A stretch of DNA of 64,000 nucleotides from Sphingobacterium sp. UGAL515B_05 (GTDB lineage Bacteria; Bacteroidota; Bacteroidia; Sphingobacteriales; Sphingobacteriaceae): positions 744,001 to 808,000 of the forward strand of contig NZ_CP109907.1 of assembly GCF_033097525.1 (NCBI RefSeq), written 5' to 3'. Positions 17,810 to 31,800 of the stretch are shown here, in pieces. Below the pieces are notes generated by a model. That model saw nothing but the letters and a program-made list of their open reading frames with translations, had not been told where the DNA came from and made no database searches. A program made the translations under genes and the position numbers. Numbering within the stretch: position 1 is the first letter of the stretch; every line of letters starts with the position of its first letter.

Positions 17810-18643
17810 ATGAATACACAAGATATAACGACAGATGCTAAATATGTCAACCGTTATTATATGACGGAAGTAGACTCATTTGAAGATAGCATTTACTGTC
17901 ACCACGCTATTATTGCAGAGAATCATATTTCCGAACATTGCCACGAAAAGGACCAATTTTTATATACAGAAGGCGGTGTCGTATTTGTTAAGACAGAGGA
18001 AAAATCATATTTTTTACCTGCCCGACATTATTTGTGGATTCCTGCTGGCATAAAACATAGTATTCATCCAAGTACCCCGGAGGTCGTTATGCGTAATTTG
18101 TACTTTCCCAAAACCAATAATGACGCACCCTTCTACAGCAAAATGGGAATTTATCCAGTAAATGATCTTTTGATAGAACTGATTATGTTTACCAACCGCT
18201 GGAATGGCAATATATTTCCGGTCGAAGAACCTAAATATAGTATCGCTACAGCATTTAAACTTATCCTGCCGGAATTATCGCTGCATGAGCTTCCTTTAGC
18301 CTTGCCTTATCCTAATCATCAGAAATTAAAGGATATCGTCACTTACCTCGAAGAGAATATAGAGGAAAATGTCAGCTTTAAAAAACTTGCCGGATTATTT
18401 AACATTAGTGAACGTACATTAGCCAGACTATTTCAAAAAGAATTAAATATGTCTTTTATCCAGTACTACACGATTCTCAGAATGCTGACTGCTCTTAAGC
18501 TCCTTTTAGCCGAAAAACTAAGTGTAAATGAAGTTGCTCTCAAAGTTGGATACAATAGCCTCCCCACGTTTAGTAACACATTCAATAAGGTCGTCGGTAT
18601 CCGTCCAAGCGAATATGTCAAACAAAAAGAATTGCTTATTTAA
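17810..18643 (+). CDS. AraC family transcriptional regulator with cupin N-terminus
   Basis: 277 aa. The N-terminal ~110 residues form a cupin-like sensor (HISEHCHEKDQFLYTEGGVV). The C-terminal ~100 residues are the double HTH of AraC (NISERTLARLFQKELNMSF, then VALKVGYNSLPTFSNTFNK, ending GIRPSEYVKQ). It lies 39 bp upstream of the DUF1080 gene, which it may control. The ligand is unknown. Confidence 0.9.
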   Translation: MNTQDITTDAKYVNRYYMTEVDSFEDSIYCHHAIIAENHISEHCHEKDQFLYTEGGVVFVKTEEKSYFLPARHYLWIPAGIKHSIHPSTPEVVMRNLYFPKTNNDAPFYSKMGIYPVNDLLIELIMFTNRWNGNIFPVEEPKYSIATAFKLILPELSLHELPLALPYPNHQKLKDIVTYLEENIEENVSFKKLAGLFNISERTLARLFQKELNMSFIQYYTILRMLTALKLLLAEKLSVNEVALKVGYNSLPTFSNTFNKVVGIRPSEYVKQKELLI

Positions 18644-18682
18644 AAATGTTTACCTAATTTAGGTCAATAAACCTAATTCAGG

Positions 18683-19534
18683 ATGAAATTCAAACATATC
18701 ATTTATAGTGCTGGAATTTTATTGCTCAGCACTTCTTTATTTGCCAAATCTCAAGATAAGAAACCCAAACCCATTCAGTTATTTAATGGGAAAGATTTGA
18801 AGAACTGGACCCCAAAAATCAGAAACCACAAAGTTGGGGATAATTATAAAAATACGTTTCGTGTAGAAGACGGTTTACTCAAAGTAAGATATGATGGTTA
18901 TGATAATTTCAATTTTCAGTATGGCCATCTATTCTACAATAAAGAATTCTCAGCTTATTTATTGCGCGTCACTTACAGATTTGTTGGTGAACAGGTAAAT
19001 GGTGGAGAAGGTTGGGCTTGGCGTAATAGCGGAGCCATGTTACATGGACAGGATCCAAATACCATGGGTGTTGATCAAGACTTTCCAATATCGATCGAAG
19101 GGCAGCTGCTGGGTGGAAATGGCAAGGACGAACGGACCACAAGTAACCTTTGTACACCAGGCACAAACGTTGTGATCGACAATAAGCTATTTACACCACA
19201 TTGCATCAGCTCAACATCAAAAACCTATGCTGGAGATCAATGGGTAACTGCTGATTTCTTGGTATTGGGAGACTCACTTGTGCAACATATCCTTGAAAAC
19301 AAGGTCGTATTACAGTATAATAAACCCCAAATTGGTGGCGGCAATGTAAGTGGTTTCGATCCTAAAGTGAAAAAGGATGGTCAGCTTTTAAGTAAGGGGA
19401 CTATTTCACTGCAGAGCGAGAGTCATCCCATTGACTTTAAAAAAGTGGAACTTTACGATTTGGAACCTTACATGAAAGATCCCAACAAATTGAAAAAGGT
19501 CATCGCGGAGTTACTTCCAAATTTGCAACAATAA
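18683..19534 (+). CDS. Secreted DUF1080 (3-keto-disaccharide hydrolase-type) protein
   Basis: 283 aa, signal peptide. The DUF1080 entry motif PIQLFNGKDLKNW is at residues ~30-42, followed by the concanavalin-like beta-sandwich signatures NTFRVEDGLLKV and NSGAMLHG, with GTISLQSESHPIDFKKVEL near the end. Members hydrolyse 3-keto-glycosides or bind carbohydrate; activity here is inferred. It is downstream of an AraC regulator by 39 bp and followed by a strong terminator. Confidence 0.85.
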   Translation: MKFKHIIYSAGILLLSTSLFAKSQDKKPKPIQLFNGKDLKNWTPKIRNHKVGDNYKNTFRVEDGLLKVRYDGYDNFNFQYGHLFYNKEFSAYLLRVTYRFVGEQVNGGEGWAWRNSGAMLHGQDPNTMGVDQDFPISIEGQLLGGNGKDERTTSNLCTPGTNVVIDNKLFTPHCISSTSKTYAGDQWVTADFLVLGDSLVQHILENKVVLQYNKPQIGGGNVSGFDPKVKKDGQLLSKGTISLQSESHPIDFKKVELYDLEPYMKDPNKLKKVIAELLPNLQQ

Positions 19535-19560
19535 AAAACACTGCAAGTCAGTTTTAAAAT

Positions 19561-19589
19561 AAAAAAGCATCGAATATCGATGCTTTTTT
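19561..19589. terminator. Terminator after the DUF1080 gene
   Basis: A 13-bp perfect stem (19561-19573 / 19577-19589, core GCATCGA/TCGATGC) with A- and T-runs, usable in both directions. Confidence 0.85.
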
Positions 19590-19640
19590 ATTTACCATTC
19601 GCTTGGAAAGAGAAATCCAAAGTATATAACATAAAGAAAA

Positions 19641-19662
19641 GGGATACAGCGAGCTGTACCCC
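19641..19662 (-). terminator. Terminator of rpsT
   Basis: GGGATACAGC / GCTGTACCCC stem with one mismatch; on the minus strand it is followed by CTTTTCTTT, 20 bp after the rpsT stop. Confidence 0.65.
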
Positions 19663-19682
19663 TCTATATCTATACGAAAAGC

Positions 19683-19937
19683 TTACGCTAAACCGTTAAC
19701 AAATTTTGTTAACTTAGATTTGTTGTTAGAAGCTTTTTTCTTGTGGATCACATTTTTCTTTGCCAAACGATCAAGCATAGAAATTACGCGTGGTAACAAT
19801 GTTTTTGCTTCTTCTGCAGAAGTAGTGTGACGTAATTTTTTGATTGCGTTACGTGTAGTTTTTGCTTGGTAACGGTTTCTTAAACGTTTAGTAGCGTTTG
19901 CTCTAATTCTTTTGATCGCTGATTTATGATTTGCCAT
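19683..19937 (-). CDS. rpsT: 30S ribosomal protein S20
   Basis: 84 aa, strongly basic, with the S20 signature [20 protein letters not shown] at the N-terminus and helical Lys/Arg-rich remainder ending VNGLA. It binds 16S rRNA in the small subunit. Monocistronic with its own promoter and terminator. The codon choice (acgtaa/ttttt-type, low GC) matches the other ribosomal genes here. Confidence 0.97.
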   Translation of the reverse strand: MANHKSAIKRIRANATKRLRNRYQAKTTRNAIKKLRHTTSAEEAKTLLPRVISMLDRLAKKNVIHKKKASNNKSKLTKFVNGLA

Positions 19938-19983
19938 TTTTTTTAGCTAATTTTTATTCAATTTTTTCTTGTAATTCGGACTG

Positions 19984-20014
19984 CAAAAATAACACCTTAT
20001 TTTCAATATTCAAA
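19984..20014 (-). promoter_or_regulatory. rpsT promoter (Bacteroidota -33/-7)
   Basis: On the minus strand: TTTG (20011-20014), 19-bp spacer, TATTTTTG (19984-19991). This is a near-ideal TTTG-N19-TAnnTTTG promoter. Confidence 0.8.
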
Positions 20015-20038
20015 ATCTATTTTATTTTTTAGGTTTAG

Positions 20039-20046
20039 TATATTTG
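20039..20046 (+). promoter_or_regulatory. -7 box almost touching the trmH-like start codon
   Basis: TATATTTG (20039-20046) is four bases before the ATG at 20051. Initiation a few bases downstream of the box would give a leaderless mRNA. Confidence 0.6.
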
Positions 20047-20050
20047 CGAC

Positions 20051-20584
20051 ATGCAAAAATTATCGATGGATGAACTTCAACGTACAGATGTTGAATCGTT
20101 TAAAAAACAAGAAAAAACTCCTATCACAATCGTTATGGACAATGTACGGAGCATGCATAATGTGGGCTCAGCCTTCCGTACTGCTGACGGATTTGCTATT
20201 GAAAAAATATACTTGTGTGGCATTACGGGCACACCTCCCCATCGCGAAATCGAAAAGACCGCCCTCGGGGCTACTCAATCAGTTGCTTGGGAATACCACA
20301 AAGATACCACAGCTGTTGTTGATCAGCTTCGGTCAGAAGGGTATGTCATTATTGCCATCGAGCAAGCAGATGATAGCGTTATGTTGCATCAGTTTAAACC
20401 AGAAAATGACAAAAAGTATGCGTTGATTTTTGGAAATGAGGTCAATGGAGTAGATGAAGATGTCATGGAAAAAATTGATACCTGCATCGAAATCCCCCAA
20501 TACGGAACCAAACATTCCTTAAATGTATCTGTCGCAATTGGCATTATTCTTTGGGATTTTATCCAAAAACGCAATTTCAATTAA
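20051..20584 (+). CDS. TrmH/SpoU family RNA 2'-O-methyltransferase
   Basis: 177 aa, single SPOUT domain. The three SpoU motifs are present: VMDNVRSMHNVGSAFRTADG (about 30-49), ALIFGNEVNGVDEDV (about 124-138) and IPQYGTKHSLNVSVAIGIIL (about 149-168). It methylates a ribose in tRNA or rRNA with SAM; the exact target is not readable. There is no N-terminal substrate-binding extension. The transcript is probably leaderless. Confidence 0.9.
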   Translation: MQKLSMDELQRTDVESFKKQEKTPITIVMDNVRSMHNVGSAFRTADGFAIEKIYLCGITGTPPHREIEKTALGATQSVAWEYHKDTTAVVDQLRSEGYVIIAIEQADDSVMLHQFKPENDKKYALIFGNEVNGVDEDVMEKIDTCIEIPQYGTKHSLNVSVAIGIILWDFIQKRNFN

Positions 20585-20645
20585 AAATTTATCAATAAAG
20601 GTCACATTCCTATTCACATTGCTTCCATTTTAGAAAGCAAAATAG

Positions 20646-20653
20646 TAGATTTG
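20646..20653 (+). promoter_or_regulatory. sucD -7 box
   Basis: TAGATTTG fits TAnnTTTG and lies 21 bp before the sucD ATG at 20675. The -33 element is not clear. Confidence 0.6.
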
Positions 20654-20674
20654 TGTGCAAAATTTAAAGAAGAA

Positions 20675-21547
20675 ATGAGTGTATTAGTTAATAAAGATTC
20701 AAAAGTAATCGTTCAAGGTTTCACTGGCAACGAAGGTACTTACCATGCTACTCAAATGATTGAGTACGGAACAAATGTAGTTGGTGGTGTTACTCCTGGT
20801 AAAGGTGGTCAACAACACTTAGACCGTCCTGTATTCAATACTGTGCAAGATGCAGTTGACACTACAGGAGCTAATGTTTCTATTATTTTTGTACCTCCAG
20901 CATTTGCTGCAGATGCGATCATGGAAGCTGCCGCTGCTGGTATCGAAGTGATTGTTTGTATTACAGAAGGTATCCCAACAAAAGATATGATCCAAGTAAA
21001 ATCTTACTTGAGCGACAAAAACTCTCGTTTGATCGGTCCTAACTGCCCAGGTATCATCACTGCAGGCGAAGCTAAAATCGGTATCATGCCAGGATTTATC
21101 TTCAAAAAAGGTAATGTAGGTGTTGTTTCTAAATCAGGAACTTTAACTTACGAAGCCGTAGATCAAACTGTAAAAGCAGGATTAGGTATCACAACAGCAA
21201 TCGGAATTGGTGGTGACCCTATCATTGGTACAACAACCAAAGAAGCTGTTGAATTATTAATGAATGACCCTGAAACTGAAGCGATCATCATGATCGGTGA
21301 GATCGGTGGTGGAATGGAAGCTGAGGCTGCTCGTTGGATCAAAGAACACGGTACTAAACCTGTTGTTGGATTTATCGCAGGTCAAACAGCGCCTCCAGGA
21401 CGTCGTATGGGACACGCTGGTGCAATTGTAGGTGGTGCAGACGACACTGCTGCTGCAAAAATGAAAATCATGCGCGAGTGTGGTATTCGTGTTGTTGAAT
21501 CTCCAGCTGAAATTGGAAAAGCAATCGCAGAAGAATTGGCTAAATAA
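20675..21547 (+). CDS. sucD: Succinyl-CoA ligase [ADP/GDP-forming] alpha subunit
   Basis: 290 aa from the ATG at 20675. An upstream TTG would add eight residues, but the family start ([17 protein letters not shown]) and the -7 box favour the ATG. Catalyses substrate-level phosphorylation in the TCA cycle, succinyl-CoA to succinate. The CoA-binding region ([20 protein letters not shown]), [10 protein letters not shown], the active-site phosphohistidine region [12 protein letters not shown] and [20 protein letters not shown] are all present. The beta-subunit gene sucC is not adjacent. Monocistronic. Confidence 0.97.
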   Translation: MSVLVNKDSKVIVQGFTGNEGTYHATQMIEYGTNVVGGVTPGKGGQQHLDRPVFNTVQDAVDTTGANVSIIFVPPAFAADAIMEAAAAGIEVIVCITEGIPTKDMIQVKSYLSDKNSRLIGPNCPGIITAGEAKIGIMPGFIFKKGNVGVVSKSGTLTYEAVDQTVKAGLGITTAIGIGGDPIIGTTTKEAVELLMNDPETEAIIMIGEIGGGMEAEAARWIKEHGTKPVVGFIAGQTAPPGRRMGHAGAIVGGADDTAAAKMKIMRECGIRVVESPAEIGKAIAEELAK

Positions 21548-21565
21548 TTAGACCATCGAGCATAT

Positions 21566-21599
21566 AAAAAAAGGGAATCAAATTTGATTCCCTTTTTTT
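21566..21599. terminator. Terminator after sucD
   Basis: A 17+17-bp perfect inverted repeat (core AGGGAATCAAATTTGATTCCCT) with A- and T-runs; strong in both directions. Confidence 0.9.
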
Positions 21600-21601
21600 A
21601 T

Positions 21602-21805
21602 ATGTTTGATCAAATACATCTTTTGGTATTGCCTGATGTCCCCAGTTTTGTAGTCCGACCACGCGAGAAGCCAATTCGTCTGGACTCATTGATTTATCGT
21701 GCGGGCGCCAATCTAATTATTTATCGTCCGGTATAATTCGAGCATACGGCTGGTATTTTTCGTCTCATGATCCAATTCGATCAAATAGCTCTTTTTGATG
21801 CGCAT
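21602..21805 (-). pseudogene. DinB-family gene remnant
   Basis: From the ATG at 21805 the frame gives a DinB-like N-terminus (LIELDHETKNTSRMLE) and then stops. In a shifted frame the family's next segment continues (LDWRPHDKSMSPDELASR, then VVGLQNWG). The sequence then runs into the sucD terminator and the C-terminal half is missing. This is a truncated, frameshifted gene, directly downstream (7 bp) of the DUF4886 gene. Confidence 0.75.
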
Positions 21806-21812
21806 ATAAATA

Positions 21813-22718
21813 TTAATTCATTAATTGATAGCTATTCAATGCTGTAACGACATAAGGAGCTTCCACCGCCTTATGTGCTGCTGCCCGCGCAATTTCTCCC
21901 TCTACATAGGTTACATTGAGTGGTAAAAATGTATTATTCAACACATTTTCATGGAACAAAGACTCGTACCAGGTACATGCAGCAACAAAACGTCCGTAAT
22001 CCAAATTTAGATGATAACCATCGCGCGTAAAATGATCTCCCAGAAAGCTGGAACGTGCGTTCTGAACCGCCGTCCCCGATGGAACCAATAAATCAAAATT
22101 ACCCCAATTAAACACTTCCTGCGAAGTACGAGCAATAGCGTTATACATTTTATCCTGACTACGGCTATAACGGACAAAGCCTTCATGCGATGAACCGTTC
22201 TGATATGCCCAAGTCTGATGCAAAATATACTTCGTTTCAGGAAATGCAACATGCTTCGTTACGTAATCATATAAAGGTGGGAGATCTTTCGCATATGAAT
22301 CATAATCTCCTGACAGTGGGCTTGCTTGCTGAAAGCTAATATAATCCCAAGCCTCATCGATAAGCGCTTCAGATAAGCGCTCATTTGCTTTCTCGGACAT
22401 TTGCCCGTCAGTATTGATTTTGCGGTAGCGATAAGCCGGCTTATCTTCTTTTGCGTTACTTACATGTAAACTTAAAGGAGCTCCCCCGATATAGAGATTG
22501 CCGATCACTATCTTTTTCTTCCCGGCTTTCGCCAATTCATATAAATTCTGTTCAATAGCATCTTCAGAGAAACTATTACCAATAGCCAAAATACGCAACA
22601 CGCCATCGTCTAAAGATTTACTTTGTGCATATAAACGGTTATTCTTCAAAAAGAACAAGACTAAAAAGCCGAATACCAATACCTGTTTTACTTTCATCAT
22701 AATACAATGCAATAACAA
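21813..22718 (-). CDS. Secreted DUF4886 (SGNH-hydrolase-like) protein
   Basis: Up to 301 aa; starts at 22718, 22700 or 22697 are possible, and the one at 22697-22700 (MMKVKQVLVFG) gives the better signal peptide. The mature N-terminus RILAIGNSFSEDAIEQNLYE is the block I of an SGNH-type hydrolase (GNSFS), and HLNLDYGRFVAACTWYE near the C-terminus supplies the late conserved His/Asp region (RDGYHLN). DUF4886 proteins are probably esterases acting on carbohydrates; the substrate is unknown. Confidence 0.8.
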   Translation of the reverse strand: MLLHCIMMKVKQVLVFGFLVLFFLKNNRLYAQSKSLDDGVLRILAIGNSFSEDAIEQNLYELAKAGKKKIVIGNLYIGGAPLSLHVSNAKEDKPAYRYRKINTDGQMSEKANERLSEALIDEAWDYISFQQASPLSGDYDSYAKDLPPLYDYVTKHVAFPETKYILHQTWAYQNGSSHEGFVRYSRSQDKMYNAIARTSQEVFNWGNFDLLVPSGTAVQNARSSFLGDHFTRDGYHLNLDYGRFVAACTWYESLFHENVLNNTFLPLNVTYVEGEIARAAAHKAVEAPYVVTALNSYQLMN

Positions 22719-22816
22719 CTAAATTAGCTAATATCTCGTAGAAATACGAATGATAGTAGAAAGAAAGGAAGTGTAGTGGCGGAAGTGTTATGGCCATGGA
22801 AGTATCTAAACGAAAG

Positions 22817-22847
22817 AAGCCCTTGACTGTTTCCAGCAAGGGCTTCC
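22817..22847 (-). terminator. rRNA operon terminator
   Basis: A 10-bp perfect stem GAAGCCCTTG / CAAGGGCTTC just beyond the 5S 3' end on the minus strand, followed by TTTCGTTT. Confidence 0.75.
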
Positions 22848-22857
22848 GTGTAAAAAA

Positions 22858-22965
22858 AGGCACCGACCTACTCTCCCACCTGTTACGGCAATACCATCGG
22901 CTCTGGCGGGCTTGACTGCTCTGTTCGGAATGGGAAGAGGTAGACACCGCCGATATAGGCACCTA
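22858..22965 (-). rRNA. rrf: 5S ribosomal RNA
   Basis: About 108 nt; the conserved loop region CCGAACAGAGCAGTCAAGCC and the terminal stem GGTGCC..GGTGCC with G-U pairs are visible on the minus strand. End positions are estimates of one or two bases. Confidence 0.9.
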
Positions 22966-23094
22966 AAAATCTTTATTGGATGATCTATGATATTCTTATC
23001 ATGTTATTCATGCCAACTGACATATGTATTGAAAGAGGTTCGTTTCCTGTATGTTTCAAAAATTAAAGAGGAAGACAACAGTGTCTGTCTGCTT

Positions 23095-25974
<2,880 letters not shown>

Positions 25975-26202
25975 CACCGGCATAGCCTTTTGCTACTATG
26001 CGGCTGCTTTTGATATATATACACCTATGCTACGTAAAGATTCGTTCGGCCTTGACCGAGGGTCTCCTCTTTACATCAGACACATACACGTATTGTCTCT
26101 ATACTGTTGTCTTCTCTTGTAATTTTTTTTCTCTTTCAATATGTCAAAGAACTCTTTTTCCGGTATATATGAAGTATATCGCTATATACTTCCCCGGAGA
26201 TG

Positions 26203-26276
26203 TGGAGAATAACGGATTCGAACCGTTGACCCCCTGCGTGCAAGGCAGGTGCTCTAGCCAGCTGAGCTAATTCCCC
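26203..26276 (-). tRNA. tRNA-Ala (anticodon TGC)
   Basis: 74 nt in the 16S-23S spacer. Acceptor GGGGAAT/ATTCTCC, anticodon loop CTTGCAC with TGC, T-loop GGTTCGAATCC. The CCA end is not encoded. Confidence 0.95.
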
Positions 26277-26287
26277 AAACGTTTTCG

Positions 26288-26361
26288 TAGTCCCGAGCAG
26301 ATTTGAACTGCTGACCCCTACATTATCAGTGTAGTGCTCTAACCAACTGAGCTACGGGACT
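26288..26361 (-). tRNA. tRNA-Ile (anticodon GAT)
   Basis: 74 nt next to the 16S 3' end. Acceptor AGTCCCG/CGGGACT, anticodon GAT, T-arm AGTTCAAATCT. CCA is not encoded. The order 16S-Ile-Ala-23S is the standard one. Confidence 0.95.
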
Positions 26362-26482
26362 AGCTTATCTTGTTCATCTCTTTCTCTCGGTCCTGCTCCC
26401 TTAGGGGCGGGCACTTTCTTCTGATGTTTTTTTCTTCTGCAATCATATGTAACGTGACGAGCACCGATCTTCGATACTCTAG

Positions 26483-28012
<1,530 letters not shown>

Positions 28013-28256
28013 AAAATGAAGTTTTTGATTCCAACTATTTATAATAATCAGAATTCTTTTTTATATCTCTGATCTTGGATCGAATTGAACGAATTACTTG
28101 AATTTGTTCATGACTTTCGTTTGTCTACTCGTCACGCTTACATGATTGTGTTTTCTTAAAGAACTTTGTCGCTTCAACTTCCGTATCCGCTTTATTCCGA
28201 TGGGCATTGCGCCACTCTTTATCGTTTTGTTTTTCCCTTCGTTTCCGTTGGGACTG
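28013..28256 (-). other. rRNA leader
   Basis: Region between the proximal rRNA promoter and 16S; leader and processing sequence with no gene. Confidence 0.6.
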
Positions 28257-28287
28257 CAAAGGTAGAAATCTTTTCTGAACTTCCAAA
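28257..28287 (-). promoter_or_regulatory. rRNA operon promoter, proximal
   Basis: Minus strand: TTTG (28284-28287), 19 bp, TACCTTTG (28257-28264). It exactly fits the Bacteroidota consensus, about 245 bp upstream of 16S. Confidence 0.85.
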
Positions 28288-28440
28288 AACTTTTTTAAGT
28301 TTTTTTTCTTTCCCCTTTTTTCGATTTCCGCGTTTAAAATAAACTGAACGGGATTCTAGATCCTGCCAGACTTCTCTTAAACCCTTCTTTTTTTAGGATT
28401 CCCTCTTTCGAGGTAACCGTCCCTCCCTTGCGGAGTGGTG

Positions 28441-28472
28441 CAAAGATAGGGAGTTTAGGAACAAACTTCCAA
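28441..28472 (-). promoter_or_regulatory. rRNA operon promoter, distal
   Basis: Minus strand: TTGG (28469-28472), 20 bp, TATCTTTG (28441-28448), followed by GCACC. It is a second tandem promoter about 185 bp upstream of the proximal one. Confidence 0.75.
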
Positions 28473-28768
28473 GCCTTTTGTTCTTATTATTTTCATTTTT
28501 CCCTTAACTACCTGTAACATTGAGAGATTATTTCAGGAAAAGCCTACCGAAGAAAGGCATATAAGGGCAACGAAGACAAAATCCACAATCAATAACGACT
28601 TACATTTCCCACCAATTAGCGGATACCGATAAGGGAAATTACCTCCGCTATAAAGCATTTCGGCAGTATAAATTTCCATAATGATAAGAAAATACAACCC
28701 ATTCCCTTTTCTGATCCCTAAAGATTAGGAGAAAATATACTGTAATCCGGAGGTACATAAAAACGAAA
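28473..28768. other. Spacer between rRNA promoters and the rpoC terminator
   Basis: AT-rich spacer, no gene or repeat seen. Confidence 0.5.
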
Positions 28769-28796
28769 AAAGGTCCAAGTATACACTTGGACCTTT
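28769..28796 (-). terminator. Terminator of the rpl-rpoBC operon
   Basis: A 12-bp stem AAAGGTCCAAGT / ACTTGGACCTTT with a 4-nt loop, 22 bp after the rpoC stop on the minus strand and followed by a T-run. Confidence 0.9.
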
Positions 28797-28818
28797 ATAT
28801 AAAATAATCGAGTAACGA

Positions 28819-31800
28819 TTAATCTTCTTCTTTCGAAGCCAACAATTGATCGTATTCCTCGCGAGAACCTACGATTAAGTTGCTGTATTGACGGATACCT
28901 GTACCTGAAGGGATCAAGTGACCAACGATTACGTTTTCTTTCAAACCTAATAAGTTATCACGTTTACCTGCGATAGCAGCCTCGTTCAACACTTTAGTAG
29001 TTTCTTGGAAAGAAGCTGCTGAGATGAACGATTTTGTACCCAATGAAGCTCTGGTGATACCTTGCAACAATGGACTTGAAGTCGCTGGAATTGCTTCACG
29101 AACTTCTACAAGTTTTAAGTCACGGCGTTTCAGACTAGAGTTCTCTTCTCTTAATTTACGTAAAGAAACAATTTGTCCCGGACGTAAACTATTAGAGTCT
29201 CCTGCGTCAACAACGACTTTCTTGTCAAACAAGGAATCATTTTCCTCCATGAAATCCCATTTGTTTACAGCTTCTTTTTCTAAGAAACGAGTATCTCCTG
29301 GATCTTCAATGTTAACTTTTTGCATCATTTGGTGAACGATCGTTTCGAAGTGTTTATCGTTGATCTTCACACCTTGCAGACGGTATACCTCTTGGATACC
29401 ATTTACAATGTAATGTTGCACAGCTGATGGACCTTTGATCGACAAGATATCCGCTGGAGAGATCGAACCATCTGATAATGGCATACCAGCTTTCACAAAG
29501 TCATTATCCTGAACAAGGATATGTTTAGAAAGTGGCACCAAGTATTTCTTGATTTGACCATCACGAGACTCGATAGACATCTCACGGTTACCGCGTTTCA
29601 CACCACCTAATGTTACCACACCGTCGATTTCTGTTACTACAGCAGGGTTAGAAGGGTTACGTGCTTCGAATAACTCGGTTACACGCGGTAAACCTCCCGT
29701 GATATCTCGCGTTTTACCAGTAGAACGAGGGATCTTAACTAAGATACCACCTTCTTTCACGGTCACACCATTGGCAACAGCAACGTGCGCTCCCACTGGA
29801 ATATTGTATGTACGGATAACTTCTCCAGATTTATCTAAAATCTTAATGGATGGGTTTTTCGTTTTATCACGTGTCTCGATAATCACTTTTTCTTTGTGAC
29901 CAGTTTGCTCATCTGATTCTTCACGGAAGGTAACACCTTCAATAATTGCATCAAACTCCACCTTACCAGCAAATTCAGAAATAATTACCGCATTATAAGG
30001 ATCCCATTCTACCAATTTATCACCTTTAGACACGGAGCTGCCATCTTCAACGAATAACTGCGAACCGTAAGGGATATTTTGTTGGAAAACAATTTTATTA
30101 TGTGCATCGATGATTTTAACCTCACCAGAACGTCCTAAGACTACCTGATGTGTGCCATTATCGTTCGTTTGCGAAACTGTACGTACGTTTTCAAATTCGA
30201 TCTTACCATCGTATTTAGAAATGATACTTGAATCAGCAGCAATGTTCGATGCCGTACCACCCACGTGGAATGTACGAAGTGTCAACTGTGTACCTGGCTC
30301 ACCAATTGATTGAGCGGCGATAACACCCACAGCTTCCCCTAACTGAACACGCTTACCTGACGCCAAGTTACGTCCGTAACAACAAGCACAAACACCACGC
30401 TTAGACTCACAAGTTAATACCGTACGGATCTCAATTCCTTCGATACCTGCTTTTTCGATAGTTTCGGCAATTTCCTCAGTGATATCCTCATTTGCAGAAA
30501 CGATCAATTCGTCAGTATCCGGATGAAGAACATCATGCAATGGTGTACGACCCAAAATACGATCGAACAATGGCTCAACAACATCATCATTATCTTTCAA
30601 TGCTGTTGTATAAATACCACGTAAACCACCACAATCTTGCTCCACAACGATCATATCTTGCGCTACGTCATGTAAACGACGAGTCAAGTAACCCGCATCC
30701 GCTGTTTTCAATGCCGTATCGGCAAGACCTTTACGCGCACCGTGGGTAGAGATAAAGTACTCCAATACAGACAAACCTTCTTTAAAGTTTGACAAGATCG
30801 GGTTTTCGATAATCTCACCACCAGAAGTACCTGATTTTTGAGGTTTCGCCATCAAACCACGCATACCACATAACTGACGGATCTGCTCTTTCGAACCACG
30901 GGCCCCAGAATCCAACATCATGTAAACGGAGTTGAAACCTTGGTTATCATTCGAAAGAATATCCATAACGTGCGCCGTCAATCTGTTGTTGATACGCGTC
31001 CAGATATCGATGATTTGGTTGTAACGTTCGTTGTTTGTAATGAAACCCATGTTATAGTTATTCATTACTTCTTCAACCTCGTTAGTTGCTTGTTGAATCA
31101 ATTCAGCTTTCGCAGCAGGAATGTTCAAATCTTCCAAGTTGAACGAAAGACCACCTTTGAAGGCTGTTTGATATCCCAATTCTTTCATATCATCCAAGAA
31201 CTGCGCTGCACGGGCCATACCCGTAGTCTTCACAATTTCACCAATGATATTACGCAAAGATTTTTTCGTAAGCAATTCATTGACAAATCCCATTTCGTCA
31301 GGAACAACTTGGTTGAAGATCACACGACCAACAGTTGTTTCTAATAAGGTATCAACGATGCTACCATCTTTTTGTCTAACTTTTGTTTTTACTTTAATCC
31401 AAGCGTGAAGGTCAATTTGCTTCTCATTTAAAGCGATGATAACCTCTTCAGCCGAATAGAAAGTCATATCTTGACCTCTTACGATGTGATCGCCAGCAGT
31501 TCTACGGCCTTTAGTAATATAGTAAAGACCCAATACCATGTCTTGAGATGGTACTGTGATTGGAGAACCATTCGCAGGGTTTAAGATATTGTGCGCGCCT
31601 AACATTAAGATTTGGGCTTCCAAAACTGCAGCATTACCAAGCGGTAAGTGGACTGCCATCTGGTCACCGTCAAAATCGGCGTTGAACGCTGTACACACTA
31701 ATGGGTGTAATTGAATAGCTTTACCCTCTACTAAGGTAGGTTGGAAAGCCTGAATACCCAAACGGTGAAGCGTAGGTGCACGGTTTAGCAATACAGGGTG

